A stretch of DNA of 64,000 bases from Marinovum algicola. Lineage in GTDB: Bacteria > Pseudomonadota > Alphaproteobacteria > Rhodobacterales > Rhodobacteraceae. A program made the position numbers and the translations under genes. Below the pieces are notes generated by a model. The model was not told the origin of the DNA, did no database searches, and worked only from the letters and a program-made list of their open reading frames with translations. This document shows positions 34,794 to 44,910 of this stretch, one piece after another. The DNA lies in contig NZ_FNYY01000012.1 in the NCBI RefSeq assembly GCF_900109145.1, positions 62,001 to 126,000 of the forward strand, given 5' to 3'. The stretch's first letter is position 1, and the number at the start of each line of letters is the position of its first letter.

Positions 34794-35706
34794 CGACCGC
34801 CTCCCCGGTGTCCTGCGGCGCCTCTTCGGCCAGATCCCCCTCGGTTTCGGGGGGCACCACCAGATCGCCGGCGGTGTCGACCGCGGGCGTGCCGTGATCG
34901 CGCAGCACCCGGAGGAATTCGAGCCGCTCGATATCGGCCGAGAGGCGCACCCGCAGGCGGCCGCCCGGATCCTTGGCGACCTGCCCGATCACCAGCCCCG
35001 GCGGCAGCACGCCGGCATCGCCCGAGGTGATCACCCGGTCGCCGGGGCGCACCTGGTCGGCGTCTTCGAGAAAGTCGATCGGCGGCACCATGGAATTGTC
35101 GCCCACCACCAGCGCCTTTTGCCCCGACGGCTGGATCAGCGCCGGCACCTTGGACGAGGTGTCGGTGAGCATGATCACCCGGCTGGTGCGTTCGCCGACG
35201 CCGGAGATGCGGCCGACCAGCCCCAGCCCGTCCATCGCCGCCCAGCCATCCTGAATGCCGTCGCGGTTGCCGACGTTCAGCAACAGCGACTGCCGGAAGG
35301 GCGAGCCGCTGTCGGCCAGAACCACGCCGGTGACATAGGTCAGCTGCGGATCAAGGCGCACATTGTTGAGATCGAGCAGGCGGGCGTTCTCCTGTTCGAG
35401 TTGCAGCGCGGCTTCCTTCCAGCTCTTCATCTGCTGCAATTCGCGGCGCAGCTCCTGGTTCTGGGCGTAGAGCGATTGATAGGACTGGAAATCGCGGATC
35501 AGGTTGACCGTGGCGGTGACCGGCGCCATCGCCCAGGAAAAGCCCGGCATCACCCGGTCGACCACCTGGGCGCGAAACCGTTCGACCCGCGGGCTGTCGA
35601 TCCGCCAGAAGATGAAAAGCCCGATCAGACAGAGCAGGATGACAAAGGTCACCAGCCGCCGGAGCGGGCCTGCGTAATCCTCCTGATGCGCGCGATCTCG
35701 GGCCAA
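34786..35706 (-). CDS. mreC: MreC, rod-shape scaffold protein
   Basis: A 306-residue bitopic protein: cytoplasmic N-terminus, one membrane helix at about 16-38 (LVTFVILLCLIGLFIFWRI), a periplasmic coiled coil (about 70-110, AQNQELRRELQQMKSWKEAA), and two beta-barrel domains typical of MreC (VGRISGVGERTSRVIMLTD, PGDRVITSGDAGVLPPGLVI). It activates PBP2-RodA and links MreB filaments to the periplasmic synthases. The acidic C-terminus is variable in the family. The gene lies 111 bp after mreB and overlaps mreD by 8 bp. Confidence 0.95.
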   Translation of the reverse strand: MARDRAHQEDYAGPLRRLVTFVILLCLIGLFIFWRIDSPRVERFRAQVVDRVMPGFSWAMAPVTATVNLIRDFQSYQSLYAQNQELRRELQQMKSWKEAALQLEQENARLLDLNNVRLDPQLTYVTGVVLADSGSPFRQSLLLNVGNRDGIQDGWAAMDGLGLVGRISGVGERTSRVIMLTDTSSKVPALIQPSGQKALVVGDNSMVPPIDFLEDADQVRPGDRVITSGDAGVLPPGLVIGQVAKDPGGRLRVRLSADIERLEFLRVLRDHGTPAVDTAGDLVVPPETEGDLAEEAPQDTGEAVDG

Positions 35707-35817
35707 CGCGGCGTCTCCGGTCTCTGGGTCAGTCCGTCATATCACGGCCGGGCCGGCGCAATCCAGACGCGGCCGCTTCACGATTGGCGAAGGGTGGGGG
35801 CGCTCCCCACCGCCGGC

Positions 35818-36864
<1,047 letters not shown>

Positions 36865-37366
36865 TCAGGATGCGCCCTTCGCTTGGTGCTGCAAGTCGGA
36901 GTCTGCCATAAATATGGGCCGCGACTCTGCACCAGAGCCCGGCCACGGGCACTTATACGGAGCCGCGCAACCGGACGAAAGAGGGGGGGGCGGACAAATC
37001 AGCACGTTTCCGCCGCATGAGACCCACAATAAACGGTGTGATGCGCTCATCTGCCCGGGCCCCGCCACGGGCGCGGCCGGCCGGCCGGCGGCGCCTTCGG
37101 GCGAAGCGCATGAGAAGATTGCGCTTTTCGGCCAGAGGTTGATCTGGGCGCTTCGCCGGCCATTTGACCGACGCGGGCGGCACCGGCGGTGATGCCGAAT
37201 GCGGGTCTCGGGCGCGCCAGCGCCGCGACGTCCCGGGGGCCGCCCGTATCGCCCCGCCCCGCCGGTGGCGAATGTCGCTTTCATTGCTTCACTGGTCGGG
37301 CTGGTTTTGCAGCGGCCCGGCGCGGGGCGTTATCCACGGGTCAAAGCCCTCTGGAGTGAGCCCGCT
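36865..37366. other. Non-coding gap between mreB and the dimethylglycine dehydrogenase-like gene
   Basis: About 500 bp with no convincing gene on either strand. It must hold the divergent promoters for the mre operon and for the FAD enzyme at 37367. Near mreB there are two GANTC methylation sites (GAGTC 36899-36903 and GACTC 36923-36927) 24 bp apart. A run of eight G occurs at about 36983-36990. Several GC palindromes (e.g. GGCCGGCCGGCC at about 37077-37088) are seen, but no specific operator could be identified. Confidence 0.6.
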
Positions 37367-39871
37367 ATGAAGACCCATGTAAAAGCGCTTGTCGTCGGCG
37401 GTGGTGCCGTCGGCACCTCGATTGCCTATCACCTCGCGCGTGCCGGGTGGCAGGATGTGATGCTGCTCGAACGTGACGAGCTGACCTCGGGGTCCACCTG
37501 GCATGCCGCCGGGCTTCTGCCGCTTTTCAACATGGGATATGCGACAAGCCATATCCACGATTATTCGGTCAAGTTCTACAAGACGCTCGAGGAAGAGACC
37601 GGGCTCAACGCCGGTTTCTATGTGGTCGGCAACCTGCGCATGGCGCAGAGCCGCGCGCGGATGGACGAATTCGAGCTCTATGCCTCGACCGCCGAGACCG
37701 TGGGCATTCCCTACGAATGGATGAGCCCCGACCAGATCCGCGAACGCTGGCCGCTGGTGCGCACCGAGGATTTGCAGGGCGCGCTCTATCATCCGACCGA
37801 CGGCTACATCAATCCGGCCGATGTCACCCAGGCGATGGCCAAGGGCGCCCGCCAGCGCGGCGTGGTGGTCGAGCGGCGCTGGCAGGTCGACGGCTATCAC
37901 TGGACCGGCGCGGAGTGGCAGGTCACGGTGACGAAGATGGTCGAGAAAGGCGGCAACCTGGTGCCGTCGGACGAGCAGCAGGTCATCTCCGCCGAACATG
38001 TCGTCACCGCCACCGGCAACCATGCGCAGCGCACCGCGCGGCTTCTGGGGCTGAAGATCCCGGCGATCCCGGTCGAACACCAGTACATCGTCACCGAGCC
38101 CGACCCGGCGCTGGCGGAATGGCGTGCCGCCGGCAACGCCGAACACCCGGTACTGCGCGATGCCGATGCCAAATGGTACGTGCGCGAAGAGCGCAAGGGC
38201 TGGATCCTCGGCCCCTATGAGCGCAATGCGCCGGCGCGTTTCCTCTACGATGTGCCGGAGTCGTTCCGCGCCGATCTCTTCCCGCTCGATCTCGACCGGA
38301 TCGAAGAGGAATACATGAGCATGATCCACCGCATTCCGTCGTCGGAAACGGTGGGGCTGAAAGACGACTACAACGGCCCGATCTGCTACACCCCTGACGG
38401 CAACCCGCTGGTCGGCCCGGCGCCGGGGCTGCGCAACATGTGGCTGGCCGAGGGCTTCAGTTTCGGCATCACCGCCGCCGGTGGCACCGGGTATTACCTG
38501 GCGCAGATGATGGTCGAGGGCGAGGCCGAGATCGACATGGCGGCGCTCGACCCCAAGCGCTACGGCCGTTGGATGACGACGGAATACGCCGCGCGCAAGA
38601 ACGAGGAATGTTACGAGCACGTCTACATCCTGCACCACCCGGATGAGGAGCGCGAGGCCTGCCGGCCGCTGCGCACCGCGCCCTGCTATGACCGGATGAA
38701 GGCGCGGGGCGCGCAGTTCGGCTGCGTCAACGGCTTCGAGCGTCCGAACTACTTCGGCCCGCTGGACGCGCCCGAGAGCTTTGACCACGACGCGCGCAGC
38801 TTCCGCCGCGGCGGCTGGTGGCAATATGCGGTCGACGAGGCAAAGGCGGTGCGTGAGGGCGTCGGCCTGATCGATGCCTCGGCCTTCACCAAGCACTGGG
38901 TGTCGGGCAAGGGGGCGACCGAGTTTCTCGACTGGTTCACCACCAACAAGCTGCCCAAGGTCGGCCGCATCAACCTGACCTATGCGCTGACCGAGGCGGG
39001 CACGACGCGCACCGAATACACCATCGTGCGGCGCGAGGAGAACGGCTATTACCTGGTCTCGGCCGGGGCGCTGACCGAGTATGACGGCGATTACCTGCGC
39101 AAATCCGCCGAGGATTTCATGGAACGCACCGGCAAGCTGGTGCTGGTGCATGACGTGACGACGCAATGGGGTGTTTTCGCGGTGGCGGGGCCAAAGGCGC
39201 GGGCCCTGCTGCGCGACGTGATCAAGGATGCGGAACCTGACACGGCGCTTTCGAACAAGCGCTTCCCCTGGCTGTCGGCGCGCGAAATCGAGCTCGGCAT
39301 GTGCCCGGTGATGGCGATCCGCGTGGCCTATACCGGCGAGCTGGGCTGGGAGCTGCACCACCCGATCGAGATGCAGAATTATCTTTTCGACCTGCTGGAA
39401 AAGGCCGGCGCGGCGCATGGGCTCAAGCTGGTGGGCGCGCGCGCGCAGAACTGGTTGCGGCAGGAGAAAAGCTATCGTGCCTTCGGCACCGAGCTGGGCC
39501 GCGACGCGACGCCGCTGGAGGCCGATCTGCCACGATTTGTCGATCAGGAGAAGGAATTCCGCGGCAAGGCGGCGATGCAGGCGCTGGGCGTCCGGTCGAA
39601 GTGCTGCACGCTCCTGATCGACGGGCCGGAGGACGCCGATCCCTGGGGCCGTGAGGCGCTTTATCTTGACGGTGAAAAAATCGGCCGGCTGACCTCGGGC
39701 GGCTATTCGGTGGCCTTCGGCAAATCGATCGGCATGGGATATGTGCGGCCCGATCTGGCGGCGGAGGGCACGCGGCTCAAGGTGCGGATGCAGGGACAGC
39801 TCTGGGATGCGGTGGTGACCTGCGACGCGCCCTATGACCCGAAGAACGAGACGATCCGCAAGGACGGGTGA
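37367..39871 (+). CDS. FAD-dependent dimethylglycine/sarcosine dehydrogenase-like enzyme with GcvT domain
   Basis: An 834-residue two-domain enzyme. Residues about 1-400 are a DAO-type FAD oxidoreductase: GGGAVGTSIAYHLARAG dinucleotide motif and GSTWHAAGLLP, whose His is the position of covalent FAD attachment in sarcosine and dimethylglycine dehydrogenases. Residues about 420-820 are a GcvT/aminomethyltransferase-type folate-binding domain (GVGLIDASAFTKHWVSG, GELGWELHHP, RQEKSYRAFGTELGRDATP). It would oxidatively demethylate an N-methylated amine and pass the one-carbon unit to tetrahydrofolate. Related roseobacter genes work on dimethylglycine, sarcosine or other methylamines; the exact substrate cannot be read. 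The ATG at 37367 gives the FAD fold start. It is monocistronic. Confidence 0.8.
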   Translation: MKTHVKALVVGGGAVGTSIAYHLARAGWQDVMLLERDELTSGSTWHAAGLLPLFNMGYATSHIHDYSVKFYKTLEEETGLNAGFYVVGNLRMAQSRARMDEFELYASTAETVGIPYEWMSPDQIRERWPLVRTEDLQGALYHPTDGYINPADVTQAMAKGARQRGVVVERRWQVDGYHWTGAEWQVTVTKMVEKGGNLVPSDEQQVISAEHVVTATGNHAQRTARLLGLKIPAIPVEHQYIVTEPDPALAEWRAAGNAEHPVLRDADAKWYVREERKGWILGPYERNAPARFLYDVPESFRADLFPLDLDRIEEEYMSMIHRIPSSETVGLKDDYNGPICYTPDGNPLVGPAPGLRNMWLAEGFSFGITAAGGTGYYLAQMMVEGEAEIDMAALDPKRYGRWMTTEYAARKNEECYEHVYILHHPDEEREACRPLRTAPCYDRMKARGAQFGCVNGFERPNYFGPLDAPESFDHDARSFRRGGWWQYAVDEAKAVREGVGLIDASAFTKHWVSGKGATEFLDWFTTNKLPKVGRINLTYALTEAGTTRTEYTIVRREENGYYLVSAGALTEYDGDYLRKSAEDFMERTGKLVLVHDVTTQWGVFAVAGPKARALLRDVIKDAEPDTALSNKRFPWLSAREIELGMCPVMAIRVAYTGELGWELHHPIEMQNYLFDLLEKAGAAHGLKLVGARAQNWLRQEKSYRAFGTELGRDATPLEADLPRFVDQEKEFRGKAAMQALGVRSKCCTLLIDGPEDADPWGREALYLDGEKIGRLTSGGYSVAFGKSIGMGYVRPDLAAEGTRLKVRMQGQLWDAVVTCDAPYDPKNETIRKDG

Positions 39872-39920
39872 TCCGGGCGGGGCCGGTGGCGCGCTGCGAG
39901 TCAGGCACGGGGTTCGCGCT

Positions 39921-39937
39921 CCGGGCCTGACCCGGGG
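39921..39937. repeat. REP-like core, copy B
   Basis: CCGGGCCTGACCCGGGG, the same core as at 14811-14828 and 40012-40028. It is the first of two copies, in the same orientation and 91 bp apart, in the gap after the FAD enzyme. Confidence 0.6.
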
Positions 39938-40011
39938 TCTGTCGGCCGCGGCGGACGGCGAGGCCCCGGCGCGCGGGGCGGCGGATCAAGCCGTGGCGGG
40001 ATACGCGCAGC

Positions 40012-40028
40012 CCGGGCTTGACCGGGGG
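40012..40028. repeat. REP-like core, copy C
   Basis: CCGGGCTTGACCGGGGG, matching copy B at 14 or 15 of 17 positions. It lies just past the stop codon of the coiled-coil protein gene (minus strand) and could act in 3'-end formation. Confidence 0.6.
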
Positions 40029-40041
40029 CCGTCGCGGCGCC

Positions 40042-40374
40042 TCAGCCGGCGTTCTGTTGCAGGCGTTCGGCGTAGGCGCGGAGCTCTTCGGCCTCGTGGC
40101 GGGCGTCGCGCAGGCCTTCCATCGCGGCGGACAACTCGGCCTCTGTCTGGGCCAGCTGGTTGGTCAGCTCGGCCTCGCGCTGCTGAAGGTAGGTGATTGC
40201 CTGATCGCGGGTCTCTTCGGCCTCGTGCAGCTCCTGGCTCATCCGCTCGAGCTCGCCGACGTCGGATTTCGACACCGCGGTGAACCGGTGCAGCAGCCAG
40301 TTTGCGAACCATCCCAGGCAGAAGGCCACAAACAGGATGATCGCCGTCGCGATGACAAATTCGGTCCTACTCAT
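40042..40374 (-). CDS. Small membrane-anchored coiled-coil protein
   Basis: A 110-residue protein of unknown function. A membrane helix lies at about residues 6-27 (FVIATAIILFVAFCLGWFAN), followed by a continuous coiled coil (about 35-105) rich in Glu, Gln and Leu (SQELHEAEETRDQAITYLQQ). With the N-terminus short, the coiled coil could be cytoplasmic. Its start overlaps the stop of the upstream OmpA-type gene by 8 bp, so the two are co-translated and probably work together in the envelope. No homologue of known role is recognised. Confidence 0.75.
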   Translation of the reverse strand: MSRTEFVIATAIILFVAFCLGWFANWLLHRFTAVSKSDVGELERMSQELHEAEETRDQAITYLQQREAELTNQLAQTEAELSAAMEGLRDARHEAEELRAYAERLQQNAG

Positions 40375-42271
40375 CCGCAGCGTCCTCCGTGCCAGAAGCG
40401 CCGTCTTCTTCTACGGAATCGTCAGGGCTTTCAAGCTCGGATTCGGCTGTCTCGTCATTCTCGGGCAGCAGAAGGCGGAATTCGATCCGGCGGTTGGCTT
40501 CGCGCCCCGCTTCGGTGTCGTTGCTCTCGATCGGCTGGGTCTCGCCATAGCCCTTGGCCCGGAAGGTCGAGGTCAGCACCCGGCGGTTGCGCAGTTCGGT
40601 CAGGATCGCATTGGCGCGGGACTGGCTGAGATCGAGGTTCATGCTCTCGCGGCCCTGGCTGTCGGTGTGGCCGGCGATCTCGAGATCGATCTGGTCGCAG
40701 CCCGATAGCACTTCGGCAATATCGTCGAGGATGTCCTTGCCGGCGGCGTCGAGCGTGTCCGACCCTGGCTCGAAGCTCAGCTTGCGGTCGCCGAGGACAG
40801 TCTGAATGCGGCCCAGGCATTCCTCGGGGGTGGGCAGCGCGGCCTGCGGGTCGAGCGCCTCGGCATATTCGACCTCGATGGTGAATTCGGCGCCGTCGCC
40901 CAGCTTCTCGGCCATCAGCGCCGCCATCGCGGCGCTGGCCGACTGGTCGCCGGTCCGGCCAGCGATGTGCATGTCGTCGGGGGTGACGGTGACCGCGCCA
41001 TTGGCAAGGTAGGACAGCGCCTCGATCGCCGCCAGTACCCGCACCGGCCAGCCGCCGGGCAGGGTATCGTCGACCCGGGCGGTGGTGCGCACCGCGGCGC
41101 TGGCAAAGGCCGCCTTGGCATAGCTCTCGGCGGTCTGCCGGGTCATTTCGCTCGACACCCGGCCGCGCAGGTGCACCTGGCCCTCGGGGCTCAGGGTGGC
41201 GACGAATTCCGGCGGGCCATCGTCGTTGGCCTCCGGGGTTTCCGGCAGAACGGCGGTCAGGTCGAAGACCGGCGGCAGGTCGTTTTCCAGCGTGCCCACG
41301 GTCTGATCGAAAAGCGCCTGATCGGTGCCCTCGGGCACGATCATCGAAATCTCGGCGTCGGTCATCGTCACGGTGCCGCCGCCCAGCGCGTCGAGCGCCG
41401 CGATCGACAGTTCCGCGGCCTCGGCCCAGCGCTTGGTCGGCACGCCCAGCCCGATCCGGCATTCGGTGTCGGGCGCCATGCCCTGCGCCGCCTCGGCGGC
41501 CTGAAGGATGCGCGCCCGCGCCTCGTCGGTATCGGCCGAACAGGCGTCGAAGCGGCCGGCACCTTCCTCGATCACGTAGCGCAGGGTGAAGGGGGTGATC
41601 ACCGGTCGCGGCGCCGAGATCGCCAGTTGCACACGCACATCCTCGGGCGCGAGCTTGAGCAGCGCGGCCTCGGTCTTGACGCGCTCGTCTTCGCTGTCGG
41701 TCATGGCGGTGACAAGCACCTGCGTCGGCTCGACCGAGATCTTCGAGCGCGGCAGGCGGGTCAGCGCCTCGAGCGCAAAGCGCATGGCGTCGTCCCAGCC
41801 CGGCGGCACCTGGTGTTCGGCGGTCTCCATCAGGTCCGAGACATTCTCTTGGCCGACGATCTTGCCCATTCGGGTGACCATGGCGTCATGCTTGTCGCCC
41901 TTGGGCACCAGCCCGATGAGCGAGACGCCGGAATCGTTGCGTAGGATCTCGACCGAGAATTTCGGCGGCGCGAGGTCCTGGGTGTCGACCACGTCCATCT
42001 GATCGATCACCCTTGCGGCATCGACCACCTGGCCGGCGTTCGACAGGGCGCGAAACCGGTCGGCCTCGGTCGGCGCGGTGCCGAAGAGAAAGACCTGAAG
42101 GCCGGTGGCATCGACCGAGGCCCAGCTCAGCCCGGCGATCTGGAATTGTTCGGTGACGGCCTGTTCCGAGGCGTCTTCCACCAGGGTGACGGCAGAACCG
42201 GCAGCGACGACCGACAGAACCGCCGCAAGGGCGAAGGAAGAGGCGGGCAGCACATAAGTCGAAAGGCGCAT
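40367..42271 (-). CDS. OmpA-family envelope protein with BON-like repeats
   Basis: A 634-residue protein. An N-terminal hydrophobic segment (about 6-30, VLPASSFALAAVLSVVAAGS) is a signal peptide or anchor. The middle (about 40-490) contains several BON-like alpha/beta repeats, e.g. GLQVFLFGTAPTEADRFRAL and QVHLRGRVSSEMTRQTAESY, each with a GxxxS/T pattern. The C-terminal OmpA peptidoglycan-binding domain (about 505-610) has FEPGSDTLDAAGKDILDDIA and IAGHTDSQGRESMNLDLSQS, with the conserved Asp and Arg that bind diaminopimelate. It ends with an acidic tail. It likely tethers an envelope structure to peptidoglycan. The ATG at 42271 places the hydrophobic segment at the N-terminus. It is coupled to the coiled-coil gene downstream. 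Confidence 0.85.
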   Translation of the reverse strand: MRLSTYVLPASSFALAAVLSVVAAGSAVTLVEDASEQAVTEQFQIAGLSWASVDATGLQVFLFGTAPTEADRFRALSNAGQVVDAARVIDQMDVVDTQDLAPPKFSVEILRNDSGVSLIGLVPKGDKHDAMVTRMGKIVGQENVSDLMETAEHQVPPGWDDAMRFALEALTRLPRSKISVEPTQVLVTAMTDSEDERVKTEAALLKLAPEDVRVQLAISAPRPVITPFTLRYVIEEGAGRFDACSADTDEARARILQAAEAAQGMAPDTECRIGLGVPTKRWAEAAELSIAALDALGGGTVTMTDAEISMIVPEGTDQALFDQTVGTLENDLPPVFDLTAVLPETPEANDDGPPEFVATLSPEGQVHLRGRVSSEMTRQTAESYAKAAFASAAVRTTARVDDTLPGGWPVRVLAAIEALSYLANGAVTVTPDDMHIAGRTGDQSASAAMAALMAEKLGDGAEFTIEVEYAEALDPQAALPTPEECLGRIQTVLGDRKLSFEPGSDTLDAAGKDILDDIAEVLSGCDQIDLEIAGHTDSQGRESMNLDLSQSRANAILTELRNRRVLTSTFRAKGYGETQPIESNDTEAGREANRRIEFRLLLPENDETAESELESPDDSVEEDGASGTEDAADE

Positions 42272-42331
42272 TCGGCGGGTCCGGGCTGTGAACGGTTGCG
42301 TTGGGATACGCCGGTCGCCGGGCGGTTTCAA

Positions 42332-43315
42332 TCACGCCAGAAGCGCGGCGGCGAAAAACAGCACAGGCAGCAGCCCGGCGTTGCGGTTCGAGCGGAACAG
42401 CATCAGCAGCCGGTCCATGTCGTCCATCTTGAGCATGCGCATCTGCCAGACCATGTGCCAGCCAAAGGCCCAAGGCCCGCCAAGCGCGATCACCAGCGCC
42501 AGGATCATCGCTTTCGGCACCGCCAGGATGATTGCCAGCCCCATCAGGCTGACGCTGGCCACCAGAAAGCGGCCGAGCCATTTCGGCGTCGCATCGCCGA
42601 ACAGCCGGGCGGTGGATTTCACCCCGATCAGCGCGTCGTCCTCCTTGTCCTGGTGGGCATAGATCGTGTCATAGAACAGCGTCCAGGCCATGCCCGCGAA
42701 GTAGAGCACGACGGCCGGCCATTCCAGACGCCCGGTATGTGCCGTCCAGGCCAGCAGCGCGCCCCAGTTGAAGGCGAAGCCGAGAAAGATTTGAGGCCAC
42801 CAGGTAAAGCGCTTGGCAAAGGGATAGATCGCCACCGGCAGCAGCGCGGCAACGCCCAGCAGGATGGCGGCGGCGTTGAAGGTCAGCAGGATGGCAAAGG
42901 CCACAAGCGCCTGCGCCGCCATCCAGAGCAGCGCGCCGGTGACGCTGACCTGCCCCGAGGGGATCGGCCGGCTGGCGGTGCGCGCGACCGAGCCGTCGAT
43001 GTGACGGTCGGTGATGTCATTCCAGGTGCAGCCGGCGCCGCGCATCAGGAGCGCGCCCAGCCCACAGCCGACGAAAATCCAGAGATCGTGCCAGCGCGCG
43101 GTGTCGGTGTGCAACATCGCCAGCAGCAGCCCCCACCAGCAGGGCAGCAGCAGGAGCCAGGTGCCGATCGGCCGGTCGGCGCGGCTCAGCCGCAGGTAGG
43201 GCCGGGTGGCGGCGGGTGCCAGCCGGTCGACCCAATTGCCGCGCACCGCGTCGGAAACCTGCCCGGCGGCCTGCGGGGGCTCTGGTGTCGGGCTCTGCTC
43301 TGTCATATCTGTCAT
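42332..43315 (-). CDS. ubiA: UbiA, 4-hydroxybenzoate polyprenyltransferase
   Basis: A 327-residue (or 324 if started at 43306) integral membrane prenyltransferase of ubiquinone biosynthesis. It has about nine helices and the two Asp-rich, Mg-diphosphate-binding motifs: NDITDRHIDG (first) and YDTIYAHQDKEDD (second). RLSRADRPIGTWLLLLPCWW is the family N-terminal helix. It condenses the polyprenyl diphosphate side chain with 4-hydroxybenzoate. The start codon lies 3 bp from the rsmE start on the other strand (12 bp if the 43306 ATG is used), so each gene's promoter must lie within the other's coding region. Confidence 0.93.
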   Translation of the reverse strand: MTDMTEQSPTPEPPQAAGQVSDAVRGNWVDRLAPAATRPYLRLSRADRPIGTWLLLLPCWWGLLLAMLHTDTARWHDLWIFVGCGLGALLMRGAGCTWNDITDRHIDGSVARTASRPIPSGQVSVTGALLWMAAQALVAFAILLTFNAAAILLGVAALLPVAIYPFAKRFTWWPQIFLGFAFNWGALLAWTAHTGRLEWPAVVLYFAGMAWTLFYDTIYAHQDKEDDALIGVKSTARLFGDATPKWLGRFLVASVSLMGLAIILAVPKAMILALVIALGGPWAFGWHMVWQMRMLKMDDMDRLLMLFRSNRNAGLLPVLFFAAALLA

Positions 43316-43318
43316 CCC

Positions 43319-44059
43319 ATGAGTGGCACGGTCAGGCTGTATGTAGATCACCCGCTGGGGCAGGGGCAAACCATTCCTCTGGAACGGGCGCAGGCGCATT
43401 ACCTCTTCGGGGTGATGCGGCTGGAGGCGGGTGCCGAGCTTTTGCTGTTCAACGGTTCCGATGGCGAATGGCGCGCCGAAGTGGCGCAGGCGGGCAAACG
43501 CGGCGGCGTACTGGTCTGCCGGGTGCAGAGCAAGCCGCAGGAAGTGCCGCCCGACCTCTGGCTGATCTTTGCCCCGGTCAAGAAGGCGCGCACCGATTTC
43601 ATCGTCGAAAAGGCGGTGGAACTGGGGGTGCGGCGCATCCTGCCGGTGCAGAGCGATTTCACCAATTCCGAGCGCATCCGCGCCGAAAAGCAGCGCGCCC
43701 ATGCGGTGGAGGCGGCCGAGCAATGCGGCGCCACCTTCGTGCCCGAGGTGGCCGATTTGCAGAAACTTTCGGGCCTTTTGGATGGCTGGCCGGCGGGCCG
43801 GCGGCTGATGTTCTGTGACGAGGCGCAGGCGGGCGGCGCCTCGGCGCAGGCCGGGCTTGCGGCGCTGAAGGATGGCCCTGCCGGTCCCTGGGCCATCCTG
43901 ATCGGCCCCGAAGGTGGCTTTTCCGAGGCCGAGCGTGCCCGGCTGCATGGCTTTGAATTCACCCATCCGGTGGCGCTCGGGCCGCGCATCCTGCGCGCCG
44001 AAACCGCGGCGGTGGCGGCGCTGACGCTGTGGCAGTCGGTGCTGGGAGACTGGCAATGA
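43319..44059 (+). CDS. rsmE: RsmE, 16S rRNA m3U1498 methyltransferase
   Basis: A 246-residue SPOUT-class methyltransferase that methylates U1498 of 16S rRNA. An N-terminal PUA-like domain (about 1-75) is followed by the trefoil-knot domain with IGPEGGFSEAE (about 195-205) and LGPRILRAETA (about 220-230), the AdoMet-binding loops. The ATG at 43319 is the standard family start, and the gene is divergent from ubiA with almost no gap. Its stop overlaps the following acetyltransferase gene (ATGATG), forming an operon with the next two genes. Confidence 0.95.
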   Translation: MSGTVRLYVDHPLGQGQTIPLERAQAHYLFGVMRLEAGAELLLFNGSDGEWRAEVAQAGKRGGVLVCRVQSKPQEVPPDLWLIFAPVKKARTDFIVEKAVELGVRRILPVQSDFTNSERIRAEKQRAHAVEAAEQCGATFVPEVADLQKLSGLLDGWPAGRRLMFCDEAQAGGASAQAGLAALKDGPAGPWAILIGPEGGFSEAERARLHGFEFTHPVALGPRILRAETAAVAALTLWQSVLGDWQ

Positions 44060-44910
44060 TGCGGCCGGCCGGCCCCGCCGATGTTGCCGCCCTGCGCGGC
44101 TTTCTTGAGACGCATATCGAGACCTCGATGTTCCTGCTCGGCAATCTCGAGGCGCATGGCGTGGGAGGATCGGCGCATGACCATGCCACGCGGTATTTCC
44201 TCTGGCAGGAAGCCGGCGAGATCACCGGCGTGTTCGGCGTGACGCGCAGCGGATACCTGATGTGCCAGATGCCGGCCATGACGGCCGCGGCCGCGGGCGC
44301 CTTTGCCCGTGCTCTGGAGGGGACGCCGATACTTGGCATGACCGGGGCGGCCGATCAGGTGCAGCGGGTGCTCGATGTCTTTGCCCTGCCAACGTCACTG
44401 TGGCAGGTCAACGAGGTTCAGCCGCTCTACGGGCTCGACTGCGCCGGTCTGCCAGAGAGCGCCGATGCCCTGCGGCCGGCGCAGGAGGATGACAAAGCGC
44501 TGCTGGCGGAATGGTTCACCACGCTTCTCCTCGACACCGGGATGGCCGCCGGCCCCGCCGCCAGGGAGCAGGGCGCGGCCCGCGCCATGGCGGCCATCGG
44601 CAGCGAGCGCTTTGCCTTTCTGTCCGAAGCAGGCCAGCCCGTGGCGATGAGTTCGATTACCGCCCGCGCCGGCCAAGCGGTGCAGGTCGGCGGCGTCTTT
44701 GTGCCGCGGGCGCTGCGCGGACAGGGCTTGGGCGGGCGTATGGTGGCGGCGCAGCTGCGGCAATGGCGCGCCCGGGGCATCGCGCGCGCGATCCTGTTTG
44801 CCGCCTCGCCCACCGCAGCCAAGGCCTATGAGCGCATCGGCTTTCGGCGTCGGGGCGATTACCGGGTCGCCCTGCTGAAACAGGGCCACATTCTGGGTGC
44901 GGCGACATGA
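44056..44910 (+). CDS. GNAT-family N-acetyltransferase
   Basis: A 284-residue protein whose C-terminal half (about 140-284) has the GNAT acetyl-CoA fold, with the pyrophosphate-binding loop in VPRALRGQGLGGRMVAAQL (about 216-234; RxxGxG pattern) and the end AAKAYERIGFRRRGDYRVAL. The N-terminal half is a degenerate GNAT-like domain, a layout seen in two-domain GNATs. The substrate is unknown. It overlaps rsmE by 4 bp and the next gene by 4 bp, so these three are probably one transcript. Confidence 0.85.
   Translation: MMRPAGPADVAALRGFLETHIETSMFLLGNLEAHGVGGSAHDHATRYFLWQEAGEITGVFGVTRSGYLMCQMPAMTAAAAGAFARALEGTPILGMTGAADQVQRVLDVFALPTSLWQVNEVQPLYGLDCAGLPESADALRPAQEDDKALLAEWFTTLLLDTGMAAGPAAREQGAARAMAAIGSERFAFLSEAGQPVAMSSITARAGQAVQVGGVFVPRALRGQGLGGRMVAAQLRQWRARGIARAILFAASPTAAKAYERIGFRRRGDYRVALLKQGHILGAAT

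Noticed and set aside
37289-39418. 709-residue open frame opposite the FAD/GcvT enzyme
   Set aside because: Antisense shadow; no ribosome site or known motif.
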